This document shows, one piece after another, positions 1 through 7,683 of a stretch of DNA of 30,554 nt. Below the pieces are notes generated by a model, which worked only from the letters and a program-made list of their open reading frames with translations, was not told the origin of the DNA and did not search any database. Source of the DNA: JAWPMV01 sp038527215 (GTDB lineage: Bacteria; Bacteroidota; Bacteroidia; J057); NCBI GenBank assembly GCA_038527215.1, contig JBCBGC010000103.1, forward strand, positions 1-30,554, read 5' to 3'. Each line of letters begins with the position of its first letter. Position 1 is the stretch's first letter. Made by a program: the position numbers and the translations under genes.

Positions 1-47
1 TTCCCTTTTTCGATGGAGCCCAACAAGTCTTCCATCGAAAAAGGGAA
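1..47. repeat. Perfect 17-bp inverted repeat at the window edge
   Basis: Bases 1-17 are the exact reverse complement of bases 31-47, with a 13-base spacer. The right arm is normal coding sequence (the SIEKGK codons of the amidohydrolase). The left arm gives residues that do not fit the family. A perfect fold-back starting exactly at base 1 is typical of a chimeric read or contig end, although a genuine hairpin cannot be excluded. Confidence 0.8.
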
Positions 48-150
48 GCTGGCGGATATTGTGGCCACCGATGGCAATCCCCTGGAGGATATGGCCGTTA
101 TGGAACATGTGAGTTTTGTGATGAAGGACGGAAAAATTTATAAGCAATAA
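1..150 (+). CDS. Amidohydrolase family protein, C-terminal fragment (5' end outside window)
   Basis: The frame is open from base 1 to the TAA at 148-150 and encodes 49 residues. The stretch SIEKGKLADIVATDGNPL followed by VSFVMKDGKIYK is the usual C-terminus of imidazolonepropionase-like amidohydrolases: the small beta-sandwich that closes after the metal-dependent TIM barrel. No catalytic residues fall in the window, so substrate and localisation cannot be read. The FRG-domain gene starts 9 bases after the stop, which suggests co-transcription. The first ten residues do not resemble the family and lie inside a perfect inverted repeat (see repeat entry), so the first 17 bases may be an assembly artefact. 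The family call is fairly safe; a specific enzyme name is not. Confidence 0.75.
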   Translation, partial: FPFSMEPNKSSIEKGKLADIVATDGNPLEDMAVMEHVSFVMKDGKIYKQ

Positions 151-159
151 GCAGGCTTT

Positions 160-1017
160 ATGGCCGAGAAAAAAGGAAAAAAAGACCCAGGCTCTCCCCA
201 AATTATCAAGGTATCCAGTTGGTTAGAGCTACAGCAGGCCTTGTATCACGACGCCTGGGCACCGGTCCTGAATCGCTATCGGTCTTCTTATGTGTACCGA
301 GGATTGGAAAATAAAGACTATGACCTTTCCACCAGCCTCAATCGGCTGGGAGAATCTCATTTAGAGCGCCATCTGCTCCGGAATTTTCAGAAATATTCCC
401 AATTGGATGATTTTAAGGGCGCCAGCATTTGGAACTGGCTGGCCCTGGCCCAGCATCATGGTTTGCCTACGCGCTTGTTGGACTGGACCTATTCTCCTTA
501 TGTGGCGCTGCATTTTGCAACCTCTGACTTTACCCAATTCGATAAGGACGGCTGCATTTGGGCGGTCAACTATGTGGATTCGATTTCTTATCTCCCGGAC
601 CAGTTGAAAAAAATTATTGCCGAAGAAGGTTCGCATATTTTTACGGCCAATATGCTGGACCGGGCTACTAAATCTATTCGTACCCTTCAGGGATTTAAGC
701 GAGATGATTTTGCCATATTTTTGGAACCGCCTTCCATTGACCAAAGGATCGTCAACCAATATGCCCTCTTTTCCATGATGTCTAATCCTGACCGCTTGCT
801 CAATGATTGGATTGAAGGCAAGCGCATCAAGTCTTTCAAAATTCTGATACCGGCTGAGCTCAAATGGGAAATTCGGGACAAATTGGACCAGTCCAACATC
901 AATGAGCGGGTCCTGTTTCCCGGTCTGGATGGCCTGGCTACCTGGTTGAAACGCCACTATCGGGATCAGCGGGAAAATAAAAAAGCGCCCATCAAGCCCA
1001 GGTATGATCTGGATTAA
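160..1017 (+). CDS. FRG domain-containing protein
   Basis: This 285-residue soluble protein contains an FRG domain, named after its conserved Phe-Arg-Gly motif. Here the motif reads YRG at residues 46-48, and the second signature LAQHHGLPTRLLDWT lies at 96-110, followed by SPYVALHFA. The domain is of unknown biochemical function; it occurs in many bacterial and phage-associated proteins and is often found near defence or toxin genes. Residues 1-20 are Lys-rich, and there is no signal peptide or membrane segment, so it is probably cytoplasmic. It follows the amidohydrolase stop by 9 bases, so it may be the distal gene of that operon. The ATG at 160 is the only sensible start. The domain call is strong; no molecular activity can be assigned. 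Confidence 0.88.
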   Translation: MAEKKGKKDPGSPQIIKVSSWLELQQALYHDAWAPVLNRYRSSYVYRGLENKDYDLSTSLNRLGESHLERHLLRNFQKYSQLDDFKGASIWNWLALAQHHGLPTRLLDWTYSPYVALHFATSDFTQFDKDGCIWAVNYVDSISYLPDQLKKIIAEEGSHIFTANMLDRATKSIRTLQGFKRDDFAIFLEPPSIDQRIVNQYALFSMMSNPDRLLNDWIEGKRIKSFKILIPAELKWEIRDKLDQSNINERVLFPGLDGLATWLKRHYRDQRENKKAPIKPRYDLD

Positions 1018-1066
1018 TCCAAACCAGGTAGGTTGAGAAATTGACTGGTATGAGGAAAATGGGAAG

Positions 1067-2056
1067 TTAGGCCTGCCCGTCAAAGCCGGCCTCCTGCAAG
1101 CGGAAGGAATGGCAGACTTTCCGGAATTTACCCAGGTGAGAGATTTTGTCATCTTCGGCCCAGCATCTCAACTCATAGTGCCGGTTTTCATCAAACAGCA
1201 ATACCAGGTAAGCCAGGCGCTGCCCGTCCTCCCAGTTATGGCTGCGTTCGATGGCCCAGGCTTCATAGCCAGCAAGCTGATCCAGTTCCAATTCCTGGGT
1301 TTCGAGCACTTCGAAAGAACTGAAAAAAGTGTTCTGAAAGAGCCGATGAAGCTCTGCCTGAGGGGATTCTACCTTCCAGCCTTTTTCCGTGATGACGATG
1401 CGCTCCCGGTGTTCGGTCTGCTTGAGGTCCTTGCCGTCGGGCGTGAAGACCAGTCTGTGGGTCAAGCCTTCCTGGGTTTGTTCAGTCAAAAAATCGGCAA
1501 GGTGCAATCCTGCTTCTCTCGTGTCCACCTGAAATGATATTTCTTCGGTTTGCCGATGGCCTTTGAACGGCCGCTCGGGATCATAAATGACAGATTTGAG
1601 GCAATCTTCCAGCGGTTTTCCCCAGTCTTTATCCTGATTGAAGGGATAGGTTGCAGTGAGGATGATGAGATGGCCTTTGGCGCCAAAGCTGAGCATGAGA
1701 TGCATCATCTTTTCTCCGTCGGCCTCTATCAAACTGGGGATCGTCCTGGAAAATTTGACAAACTTTCCGGGGAAAGTATTGATCAATACTTCTTCATTTT
1801 GCAACAGTTCCCCTCCTTCAGGTACCAAAGAGGCCGTAAATCGCTGAGAATGGGTGAGTTGGGTTTGCCCTTTAAGCTCGTTAAAAGAAATATGAGCCTT
1901 AATTCCGGGATGCTCAAAGCCTTTACCGTTGCGCGTAGGCTGAAAACCACTGGGAAGGAGTAAGCTTAGGTGACTACCAGCCACATCTTGATAGGCATTT
2001 TGCCAACGATTATGGATTTCTAAGCTTTTCAAAATTCCAATCAGCGGTGCTGCCAT
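1067..2056 (-). CDS. Hypothetical protein with two similar halves (PsbP/DUF1795-like, tentative)
   Basis: A 329-residue protein without a signal peptide or membrane segments. It seems to be built from two related halves. The first (about residues 25-160) runs from LLPSGFQPTRNGKGFEHPG to LKSVIYDP. The second (about 170-322) ends in GKFRKVCHSFRL. Each half ends with a run of beta-strands around a hydrophobic FGAKGHLIILTATYP or RLAYLVLLFDE stretch and then a Leu/Cys-containing helix. That arrangement resembles PsbP/MOG1-like and DUF1795 proteins, but this is an impression of fold and not a motif match. It converges on the FRG gene with 49 bases between stops and no visible terminator. The ATG at 2056 has no clear ribosome-binding site. 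Confidence 0.65.
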   Translation of the reverse strand: MAAPLIGILKSLEIHNRWQNAYQDVAGSHLSLLLPSGFQPTRNGKGFEHPGIKAHISFNELKGQTQLTHSQRFTASLVPEGGELLQNEEVLINTFPGKFVKFSRTIPSLIEADGEKMMHLMLSFGAKGHLIILTATYPFNQDKDWGKPLEDCLKSVIYDPERPFKGHRQTEEISFQVDTREAGLHLADFLTEQTQEGLTHRLVFTPDGKDLKQTEHRERIVITEKGWKVESPQAELHRLFQNTFFSSFEVLETQELELDQLAGYEAWAIERSHNWEDGQRLAYLVLLFDENRHYELRCWAEDDKISHLGKFRKVCHSFRLQEAGFDGQA

Positions 2057-2208
2057 GGGAATGCATTGAAGATAACAATTTTTTAGCGAATCCAGCCTGT
2101 GATTGGCTATCCGCTACTATCGGAATTTGCTAATTATATTGGAGAAATGCAAAAATATATAGCTTTCGAGGGCTTAAAACGCCCATTTCTTTAGATTATT
2201 TAAAAAAA

Positions 2209-2247
2209 CAGCCCCTCTTACAACCGAGCAGATCGTAAGAGGGGCTG
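2209..2247 (-). terminator. Intrinsic terminator of the M16 peptidase gene
   Basis: A perfect 13-bp stem (2209-2221 with 2235-2247, GC-rich CAGCCCCTCTTAC arm) encloses a 13-base loop. Read on the minus strand it is followed directly by a T-run (plus-strand A7 at 2202-2208). It lies 15 bases downstream of the M16 stop codon. Confidence 0.92.
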
Positions 2248-2261
2248 ATAAAAAGCTTGTT

Positions 2262-5141
2262 TTATCGGAAGATTTGTTTTTTGTCTATTTCCATCACTTT
2301 ACCAAAAGGGGCCAGTTTATCCAGGTCAAAGGATTTTTTGTTGCCTACCAGGCAGATCACCACGGGTTTCCCCTTGATATGGCTATCGTAAAAGGCTTGC
2401 AGATGCTCAAATTCCAGACCTTCATAGGCTTTTGATAAGGCAATATTGGGGTCTTCGGTATAGCCTAATCGTTTCCAGGTATGGTAATTCTGACTGAGGT
2501 TCCGGAATCCCGGACGGCTGGTAAAGACTGACTGGCGCAGGTTACTTCTCAGTAATGCGGTCCGCTCAGTCTTGGCGGGCATATTATTGATGAGGTCCAT
2601 CATTACTTCGATCGCCTCATTGGTCTTATCACCCTGACACCCGACAAAGGTCAGAAGATAACCCGGCTTACCAGTTTTAGGAGGAACCCGGTAGCCCCCT
2701 CCGGCAGAATAGGCCAGAGAGCGAAATTCCCGAATTTCCTGAAGAATCAATCCCGAGAAGCCTCCTCCAAAGTAGGCATTAAAGGCATTGCGGGCCGCAC
2801 TGTTTTTAAGCTCAAAGTCTTCACCCGGCACATAAAAGTAAATCTGACTCTGGCGGGCTCTTTTATCATTCAGTAAAAGAATAGTGTTTTCGGTGTAGGC
2901 CTGCTGATCCAGCACTATCGGGCCTTCACTGGTACGATTGATGGCGGACAGGGGCAAAAATTTATTGAGCAGGTTCTCCACCATGGCACCATCCTTTCGA
3001 CCACTGTAATGGACCGTCGTCTGATAGGACATAGCCTGCCGCGCCAATTCAAGCATGGGACCAGCTTCCAGCTTTTTCAATTCAGCTTTATTGTACCGTT
3101 TGAGAAAACTGGAGGCAGAACCGTAGAGCGCATAATTATAGAGGGCTTGTCCCAAATAGGAAGGCTCCCGTTCATTTAATTTCCGGCCTCCCAATTCATT
3201 GTCTACCAGGAGCTTAACTTTTTTGTCCTCGACGATAGGCGCTTTCATGATACTGCCCAGCAATTCCAGGGCCTTGCCCAGTTGCTCTTCAGACCCGGAA
3301 AGCGAAACGTTAAAAAAGCTTTGACTTGCCCCAAAGCTGTAGGAGCATCCCAGGGCCTGGAAGGTCTGCTTGACTTCGTCCAGGGTTTTGCCTTCCGGAT
3401 GTGCATAGTTCATCAGATTAGCTGCCACATCCAGGTGGGGCAATTGATAGGTGCCTGCCCCGAATTGCAGGTCCAGGTTGAACACCTGGTTAAGGGGGTT
3501 TTCAGTGGTATACAGAACCGATTTTCCCGGCAGAGATCGGGCTTGGATGTCTTTCTCAAAATCCACAAAGCGCGGGCTGCCTTCCAGTTCTGGTAAGGCT
3601 TCAAAGTAAGTCGCATAAGCAGATTTATTCCCTTCTTTGGGCTTGACCGGCTCTATATCAGGTTTCTCAATTTTATCTTTTTTGCTAAAGCCTCTTCCGG
3701 AATGCAGCACCAGATAATTCTCGCCAAAATAGGATTGGGCGGCTTTTTGTACGTCCGCTTTGGTGATGTTGCGTACCCTGCCCGGGAAACTCATAAATTC
3801 TTCCCAGCTTTCGCCATATACAAAAGAGTACCCAATCAGGTCTCCCCGGTTTTCAAAGTCTTCCAGGCTTTCCTCGAATTCCAGAATCATTTCCAGTTTA
3901 GCCGCTTCCAGTAACTTTTCGTCAAAATCACCCTGGGCGAGCTTGCGGATTTCAGTGAGCACCAGATCCTCGGCTTTGTTGAGGGATTGACCGACGATTT
4001 TGGGCAGGAAAATATAGATCTGAGCGCCATGGTCCTTGTTGACGAGCAATTGACTTTGGGCCATGAGCAATTTCCCATCCAGGGCGAGTTTATCAAGTAG
4101 GCCTGTTTCGGAATAGTTAGAGAGGATGTAATCCGCTACTTCCAGGGTCGTACGATCCGGGTGCATATGGGGCACGGTCCGAAAGGCAAGGGCTCCAATT
4201 TTGACCGGAGCCGCCCGCATTTTTACTTCTTCTCTACCCGCAAAAGGCGCTTCAGGAAACTCGGGGTAGGGGGGCACCTCGCCTGATTTCAGTTGACCAA
4301 AAGAGGCCTCGATATAGGGCTTGACTTCTTCCGGATTAAAATCGCCACAGAGGATCAAGGCCATGTTGTTGGCGACATAGTACTGATCGAAAAATTCATA
4401 CATCTTCCGCAAGGGAGGGTTTTTGAGGTGTTCCGTCTTTCCCAGGGTGGTCTGCTGGCCGTAAGGGTGGTTTTTGAACAAATTGGAAAGAAAGGTCTCG
4501 AATATAGAATAGCCGAACCCGTCCATGGCTCGGTTTTTTTCCTCATACACCACTTCCAATTCGGCTTGAAAGGTCCTGAACACAGGTTTTTGAAAACGGT
4601 GGGCATAAATGTCCAGCCACTTTTGAACCTGGTTGGGGGGGAAAGTATTATGATAAAAAGTGATTTCGAAAGAAGTAAAGGCATTCACACCGGTACTGCC
4701 AATGCTCTTCAGCAACTTATCAAATTCATTATTGATACCGAATTCCGCAGCTTTGATGGATTCTTCGTTGATCTGCTTGTGGATGTTTTTTCTTGCTTCT
4801 TCATCCGTGGTTTGGGCCAGTTCATCATACAATTCCACGATGCGGTCCTGATGGGCCTTTTCCTGGGAAAAATCGGTAGTGCCCATAGTTTCTGTCCCTT
4901 TGAACAGCATGTGCTCCAGATAGTGGGCGATGCCCGTCGCATCGGAAGGGTCCTGTTTACTGCCGGCGTTGATCGCTACGCCTCCATAAATTTCCGGTTG
5001 TGAATGGTCTTCATTGAGGTATACCTTAAGGCCATTGGGAAGGGTATACATTTCCATATTCAGGTTGGTGCTTGACTTGGAGTTCTGACCATGAAGGCCG
5101 AGCATCCCAACCGTAAGTAGCAATGAAAGAAGGTGTTTCAT
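2262..5141 (-). CDS. M16 family zinc metallopeptidase (pitrilysin/insulinase type), exported
   Basis: A 959-residue peptidase with a signal peptide (residues 1-18, ending near HGQ), so it probably acts in the periplasm on oligopeptides. The inverted zinc motif HYLEH is at 73-77 (His73 and His77 as ligands, Glu76 catalytic). The downstream EVVYEE stretch supplies the third ligand, Glu201, by the E-x6-E rule of the family (Glu194/Glu201). The gap between the two motifs is longer than the usual 76 residues because of a charged helical insert at about 95-140. The C-terminal half repeats the M16 fold without a zinc motif (about 510-950), as in other double-length members where it forms the other half of the clamshell. 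The gene is monocistronic: a terminator follows, and a divergent phosphoesterase gene lies upstream. The family assignment is secure; the substrate is unknown. Confidence 0.95.
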   Translation of the reverse strand: MKHLLSLLLTVGMLGLHGQNSKSSTNLNMEMYTLPNGLKVYLNEDHSQPEIYGGVAINAGSKQDPSDATGIAHYLEHMLFKGTETMGTTDFSQEKAHQDRIVELYDELAQTTDEEARKNIHKQINEESIKAAEFGINNEFDKLLKSIGSTGVNAFTSFEITFYHNTFPPNQVQKWLDIYAHRFQKPVFRTFQAELEVVYEEKNRAMDGFGYSIFETFLSNLFKNHPYGQQTTLGKTEHLKNPPLRKMYEFFDQYYVANNMALILCGDFNPEEVKPYIEASFGQLKSGEVPPYPEFPEAPFAGREEVKMRAAPVKIGALAFRTVPHMHPDRTTLEVADYILSNYSETGLLDKLALDGKLLMAQSQLLVNKDHGAQIYIFLPKIVGQSLNKAEDLVLTEIRKLAQGDFDEKLLEAAKLEMILEFEESLEDFENRGDLIGYSFVYGESWEEFMSFPGRVRNITKADVQKAAQSYFGENYLVLHSGRGFSKKDKIEKPDIEPVKPKEGNKSAYATYFEALPELEGSPRFVDFEKDIQARSLPGKSVLYTTENPLNQVFNLDLQFGAGTYQLPHLDVAANLMNYAHPEGKTLDEVKQTFQALGCSYSFGASQSFFNVSLSGSEEQLGKALELLGSIMKAPIVEDKKVKLLVDNELGGRKLNEREPSYLGQALYNYALYGSASSFLKRYNKAELKKLEAGPMLELARQAMSYQTTVHYSGRKDGAMVENLLNKFLPLSAINRTSEGPIVLDQQAYTENTILLLNDKRARQSQIYFYVPGEDFELKNSAARNAFNAYFGGGFSGLILQEIREFRSLAYSAGGGYRVPPKTGKPGYLLTFVGCQGDKTNEAIEVMMDLINNMPAKTERTALLRSNLRQSVFTSRPGFRNLSQNYHTWKRLGYTEDPNIALSKAYEGLEFEHLQAFYDSHIKGKPVVICLVGNKKSFDLDKLAPFGKVMEIDKKQIFR

Positions 5142-5313
5142 GAAATGGTTTGGATTGAGTGAATATTCATAACGCTAGACGTCCGCTATGAAAAATAAGT
5201 TGTATCTAAGCCTGAAGGGAGTGCACCTGAAAGGTTCATTCAGTTTGATCTGGAAGATAATGCAATATTCCCGGAAAAGGGAAAGTCGGTTAGGGGAAAG
5301 GAGGGAAAATGTC

Positions 5314-5329
5314 CGATTTGATCAAATCG
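5314..5329. promoter_or_regulatory. 16-bp perfect palindrome, candidate operator between divergent genes
   Basis: CGATTTGATCAAATCG is perfectly symmetric over 16 bases. It sits in the 316-base region between the M16 peptidase (minus) and the phosphoesterase (plus). An 8-base direct repeat TGTCCGAT flanks it at 5310-5317 and 5341-5348. Symmetry and position suit a dimeric regulator, but no regulator or promoter can be tied to it. The rest of 5142-5457 is AT-rich with a purine-rich stretch near 5275-5310 and holds no convincing gene. Confidence 0.4.
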
Positions 5330-5457
5330 CCCACCCATTTTGTCCGATATTATTAAATACTTACGCGAAAAATAACGTACTTTTAACAACGGACTGAACT
5401 GGTAACCTACCTTTTACTCACCAGACTACTCCTTGCCTGTATGAATTTTCCTAAAAG

Positions 5458-6654
5458 ATGAAGAAGATATTCTATCCATATAGCTGGATAGGAGTGAGCC
5501 TTTTCCTCCTCAGCGTGTTTTCCTTTGGTTTCCACCAGCCGGACACTTCGGCCGTGCAACTAGTTGGAGTGCAGCAGCTAAGAGGAGTGGATGGACCTTA
5601 TGTATTCACGCGCAAAGGATATAAAGAAATCATTCGGGTACAGAAACGCAAACGTCTGGGAGGTTACGGCATTAACCGGGAGCGTATTCCCGTGGATTCG
5701 CTGCCCTTACTCAAGGTCGTGGTCGATAACCAGGATCAGGACAGTTTCTTTGTCCAGTTACGGGACAAATATATTACCCCTCCCACCCATTACGAAGAGC
5801 CTGAAAATTTGCTGGCCATTGGCGACATTGAAGGGAACTTCAACGCCTTCTACAGCCTGTTGATCAACAACCGCATCATGGACAGTTCCTATAACTGGAC
5901 CTATGGTAAGGGACATCTGGTGTTAGTGGGAGACTTCGTAGACCGAGGCCATCAGGTGACCGAAGTATTGTGGTTGATCTATCATTTGGAAACCGAAGCC
6001 GCCAAGCAAGGAGGCATGGTACACTATATTCTGGGGAACCATGAAGTGATGGATATACAGGGCGGCACTTATTATGTGCAGGACAAATACATTGAACTGG
6101 CCAAGCGGATTTCCGGCCAGCAAAACCACCGCAAAGCGATGCGCTTCATGATGTCCAAGCGTTCTGCTATCGGGGCCTGGCTCCGGTCTAAGAATGTGAT
6201 TGAAAAAATCGGACCCATTGTCTTTGTGCACGCAGGACTGAGCCCCGCCCTACGGGCTTCGGGTCTGACTTTAGAGCAGGTCAATAAAATCGCCCGTCGG
6301 AATATCGAAAGAGACTTGCTGCATTATCCTTCCTATGATGAAGAAGCCAATCTGGTCATGGGAGAACATGGGCCGCTCTGGTACCGAGGTCTATTGGTTT
6401 CGAATCGGGAACACTATCCCAAAGCCACGCAGGAAGATCTGGAGAAAGTCCTGGCCTTCTATAAAGCCCGCTACGCAGTGATTGGTCATACCCTGGTCCC
6501 TACCGTAACCAATGATTATTACGGTCGCCTCTTTTGCATTGACATCAAACAACCCCATCAGAAAAATACCGGTAAAGCCCAGGCGCTGATGCTGGAAGAG
6601 GGCATGTTCTATCGGGTCAATGACTTCGGGATTCGCGGAAATTTCAGCAAGTAA
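5458..6654 (+). CDS. Calcineurin-like metallophosphoesterase, exported or membrane-anchored
   Basis: A 398-residue protein with a hydrophobic N-terminus (about residues 11-25, no lipobox) followed by about 90 residues without a recognisable domain. The catalytic domain then shows the PPP-type order of motifs: GDIEGN (121-127 region, Asp123), GDFVDRG (158-164), GNHE (193-196), VHAGLSP (257-263) and IGHT (342-345). These bind a two-metal centre that hydrolyses phosphomonoesters, most like bacterial Ser/Thr or Shewanella-type phosphatases. The first motif is unusual: GDxH normally carries a His metal ligand, but here it is Glu125. The gene stands alone, divergent from the M16 peptidase. A phosphatase is likely; the substrate is unknown. 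Confidence 0.9.
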   Translation: MKKIFYPYSWIGVSLFLLSVFSFGFHQPDTSAVQLVGVQQLRGVDGPYVFTRKGYKEIIRVQKRKRLGGYGINRERIPVDSLPLLKVVVDNQDQDSFFVQLRDKYITPPTHYEEPENLLAIGDIEGNFNAFYSLLINNRIMDSSYNWTYGKGHLVLVGDFVDRGHQVTEVLWLIYHLETEAAKQGGMVHYILGNHEVMDIQGGTYYVQDKYIELAKRISGQQNHRKAMRFMMSKRSAIGAWLRSKNVIEKIGPIVFVHAGLSPALRASGLTLEQVNKIARRNIERDLLHYPSYDEEANLVMGEHGPLWYRGLLVSNREHYPKATQEDLEKVLAFYKARYAVIGHTLVPTVTNDYYGRLFCIDIKQPHQKNTGKAQALMLEEGMFYRVNDFGIRGNFSK

Positions 6655-6661
6655 GCGACCT

Positions 6662-6961
6662 TTATGCCTCCTTATTTCTCAGTAGGTACATACCCGTACC
6701 TACAATCCAGCTTACCTGAGCAAAAATAAACCAGCGGCAACTGTGTAAATCCACGAAGACAAAGCCGGAGAAAAGCATCAGGAGAGCAACGCCTCCAATG
6801 AGCAGACCTAGATAGGAAAGCTACGCCGGAAAGGCCCGGTGGGTAAGCATGGCGAAACTGTAGAGCCCAATGGCCACACAACTCCCAATGATAAAGATGA
6901 AATATGAGAAAACTCCTACCCAATAAGGCGAATCCACTGCTTCTTTATAGGAAGTAAGCGT
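6662..6961 (-). pseudogene. Broken gene for a small integral membrane protein (in-frame TAG)
   Basis: On the minus strand one frame from 6961 to the TAA at 6664-6662 encodes about 98 residues of obvious membrane protein. The segments are YWVGVFSYFIFIIGSCVAIG, LSYLGLLIGGVALLMLFSGF and WFIFAQVSWIVGTGMYLL. It is cut once by a TAG at 6823-6821, between the first and second segments (a CAG Gln codon would restore it). No ATG is in frame. An ATG at 6965 lies one base out of frame, immediately after a TGA, so the start is probably also shifted; a GTG at 6937 is the only in-frame alternative. It lies 21 bases downstream of the acyltransferase gene, on the same strand. A longer ORF in another frame (6672-6923) has no membrane character and is a shadow. 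Sequencing error rather than true decay is possible. Confidence 0.6.
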
Positions 6962-6982
6962 TCATGAGATCAATTGAGATAA

Positions 6983-7552
6983 TCAGGAAGTTGCTTCTTC
7001 TTCCTGTAAATATTTCGCTTCCAGGTCCAACAAATCCTTTTGCCGGGCCTTAATCCGTCTGGCTGGAGACCCAAAATAAATGGACCATGGTTCAGTAGAT
7101 TTCGTGATGAGGGCCTGGGCTCCTGAAGCGCTGCCTGTTGCCATCTGTACCCCGGGAAAAACGACCGTATAGGTACCCAGGATAACGTGCCGACCGATGT
7201 GCACCGCGGCTTTGGTTTCCATTTTATACCGGTCCGGGACCGTGGGATTGGTCAGGCTTTTTCCACTGTAGTCGTCGCTTTGGGTGAAAACCATACAGCC
7301 GTAGGCCAGGCCGGAAAAATCTTCAAACACGATTCCTTTTTCTCCTCCAGCTACGTTACTGAAGGCTGCAAAGTGGACATTTCGTCCGATCCTGACCTTG
7401 CCCGATACCAGACAAAAATCATCTATCCGACTGTAGTCGCCTATCTCAATCTGGTCCGCATTGTAAATCGACGCCTTGTCGCTGATCAACACGTCTTTGC
7501 CCAGGGACTTGAATCCCATTTTTTCCAATTGGGCTGGAGTCATAAAGGCCAT
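6983..7552 (-). CDS. Hexapeptide-repeat acyltransferase (sugar O-acetyltransferase type)
   Basis: A 189-residue left-handed beta-helix protein. Repeated [IV]-G-x-x-x-x units run from about 35 to 150 (IEIGDYSRID, VRIGRNVHFA, VHIGRHVILG, TVVFPGVQMATGSASGA). The tail WSIYFGSPARRIKAR (156-170) plus a short acidic helix is the usual end of WbbJ/NodL-like O-acetyltransferases, which transfer acetyl from acetyl-CoA to sugars and act as trimers. It is cytoplasmic, with no signal peptide. ATG codons at 7552 and 7543 are both possible starts. The gene diverges from the SDR gene; their shared upstream region carries a run of ten A residues and two operator-like palindromes. The sugar acceptor is unknown, and no glycan cluster surrounds it. 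Confidence 0.88.
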   Translation of the reverse strand: MAFMTPAQLEKMGFKSLGKDVLISDKASIYNADQIEIGDYSRIDDFCLVSGKVRIGRNVHFAAFSNVAGGEKGIVFEDFSGLAYGCMVFTQSDDYSGKSLTNPTVPDRYKMETKAAVHIGRHVILGTYTVVFPGVQMATGSASGAQALITKSTEPWSIYFGSPARRIKARQKDLLDLEAKYLQEEEATS

Positions 7553-7610
7553 ATGCTGAGGGCTTTGCGGCCAAGCTCAAAAAAAAAACGCAAAAATGCG
7601 AAACCTTGTT

Positions 7611-7626
7611 TTGGAACGACCGTTCT
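7611..7626. promoter_or_regulatory. TetR-type operator-like palindrome, site 1
   Basis: TTGGAACGACCGTTCT contains the perfect core GAACG-N2-CGTTC (7614-7625). Such cores are typical of TetR/AcrR operators upstream of SDR genes. It lies 58 bases before the SDR start codon and 59 bases from the divergent acyltransferase start. A TetR gene of the matching kind lies 6 kb away (13795), so regulation in trans is plausible but unproven. Confidence 0.5.
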
Positions 7627-7645
7627 GTAATATATCTCATTTATT

Positions 7646-7661
7646 TTGGAACATTCATTCT
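7646..7661. promoter_or_regulatory. TetR-type operator-like site 2 (degenerate copy)
   Basis: TTGGAACATTCATTCT repeats site 1 at 10 of 16 positions, keeping TTGGAAC on the left and TTCT on the right, with a start-to-start distance of 35 bases. The distance and shared arms suggest a tandem operator covering the SDR promoter. The right half is less conserved, so this site would be weaker. Confidence 0.4.
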
Positions 7662-7683
7662 AAAACTTATAATACCTATACAC

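Noticed and set aside
160..1017. Defence island around the FRG-domain protein
   Set aside because: No toxin partner, nuclease, integrase or other defence gene is in view, so one FRG domain is not enough.
361..1152. 263-residue minus-strand ORF
   Set aside because: Lies antisense to the FRG-domain gene and shows no domain; a codon-phase shadow.
4293..5003. 236-residue plus-strand ORF
   Set aside because: Fully inside the M16 peptidase gene on the opposite strand; composition is that of an antisense shadow.
5188..5397. 69-residue plus-strand ORF between divergent genes
   Set aside because: No family signal, low-complexity basic sequence, overlaps the palindrome and probable promoters.
6672..6923. 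83-residue minus-strand ORF
   Set aside because: Rich in Arg, His, Cys and Trp with no coherent structure; the adjacent frame shows the real, interrupted membrane protein.
7579..7600. Small CGCA/TGCG hairpin followed by ten T on the minus strand
   Set aside because: Only a 4-bp stem, located upstream of the acyltransferase start; too weak to call a terminator.
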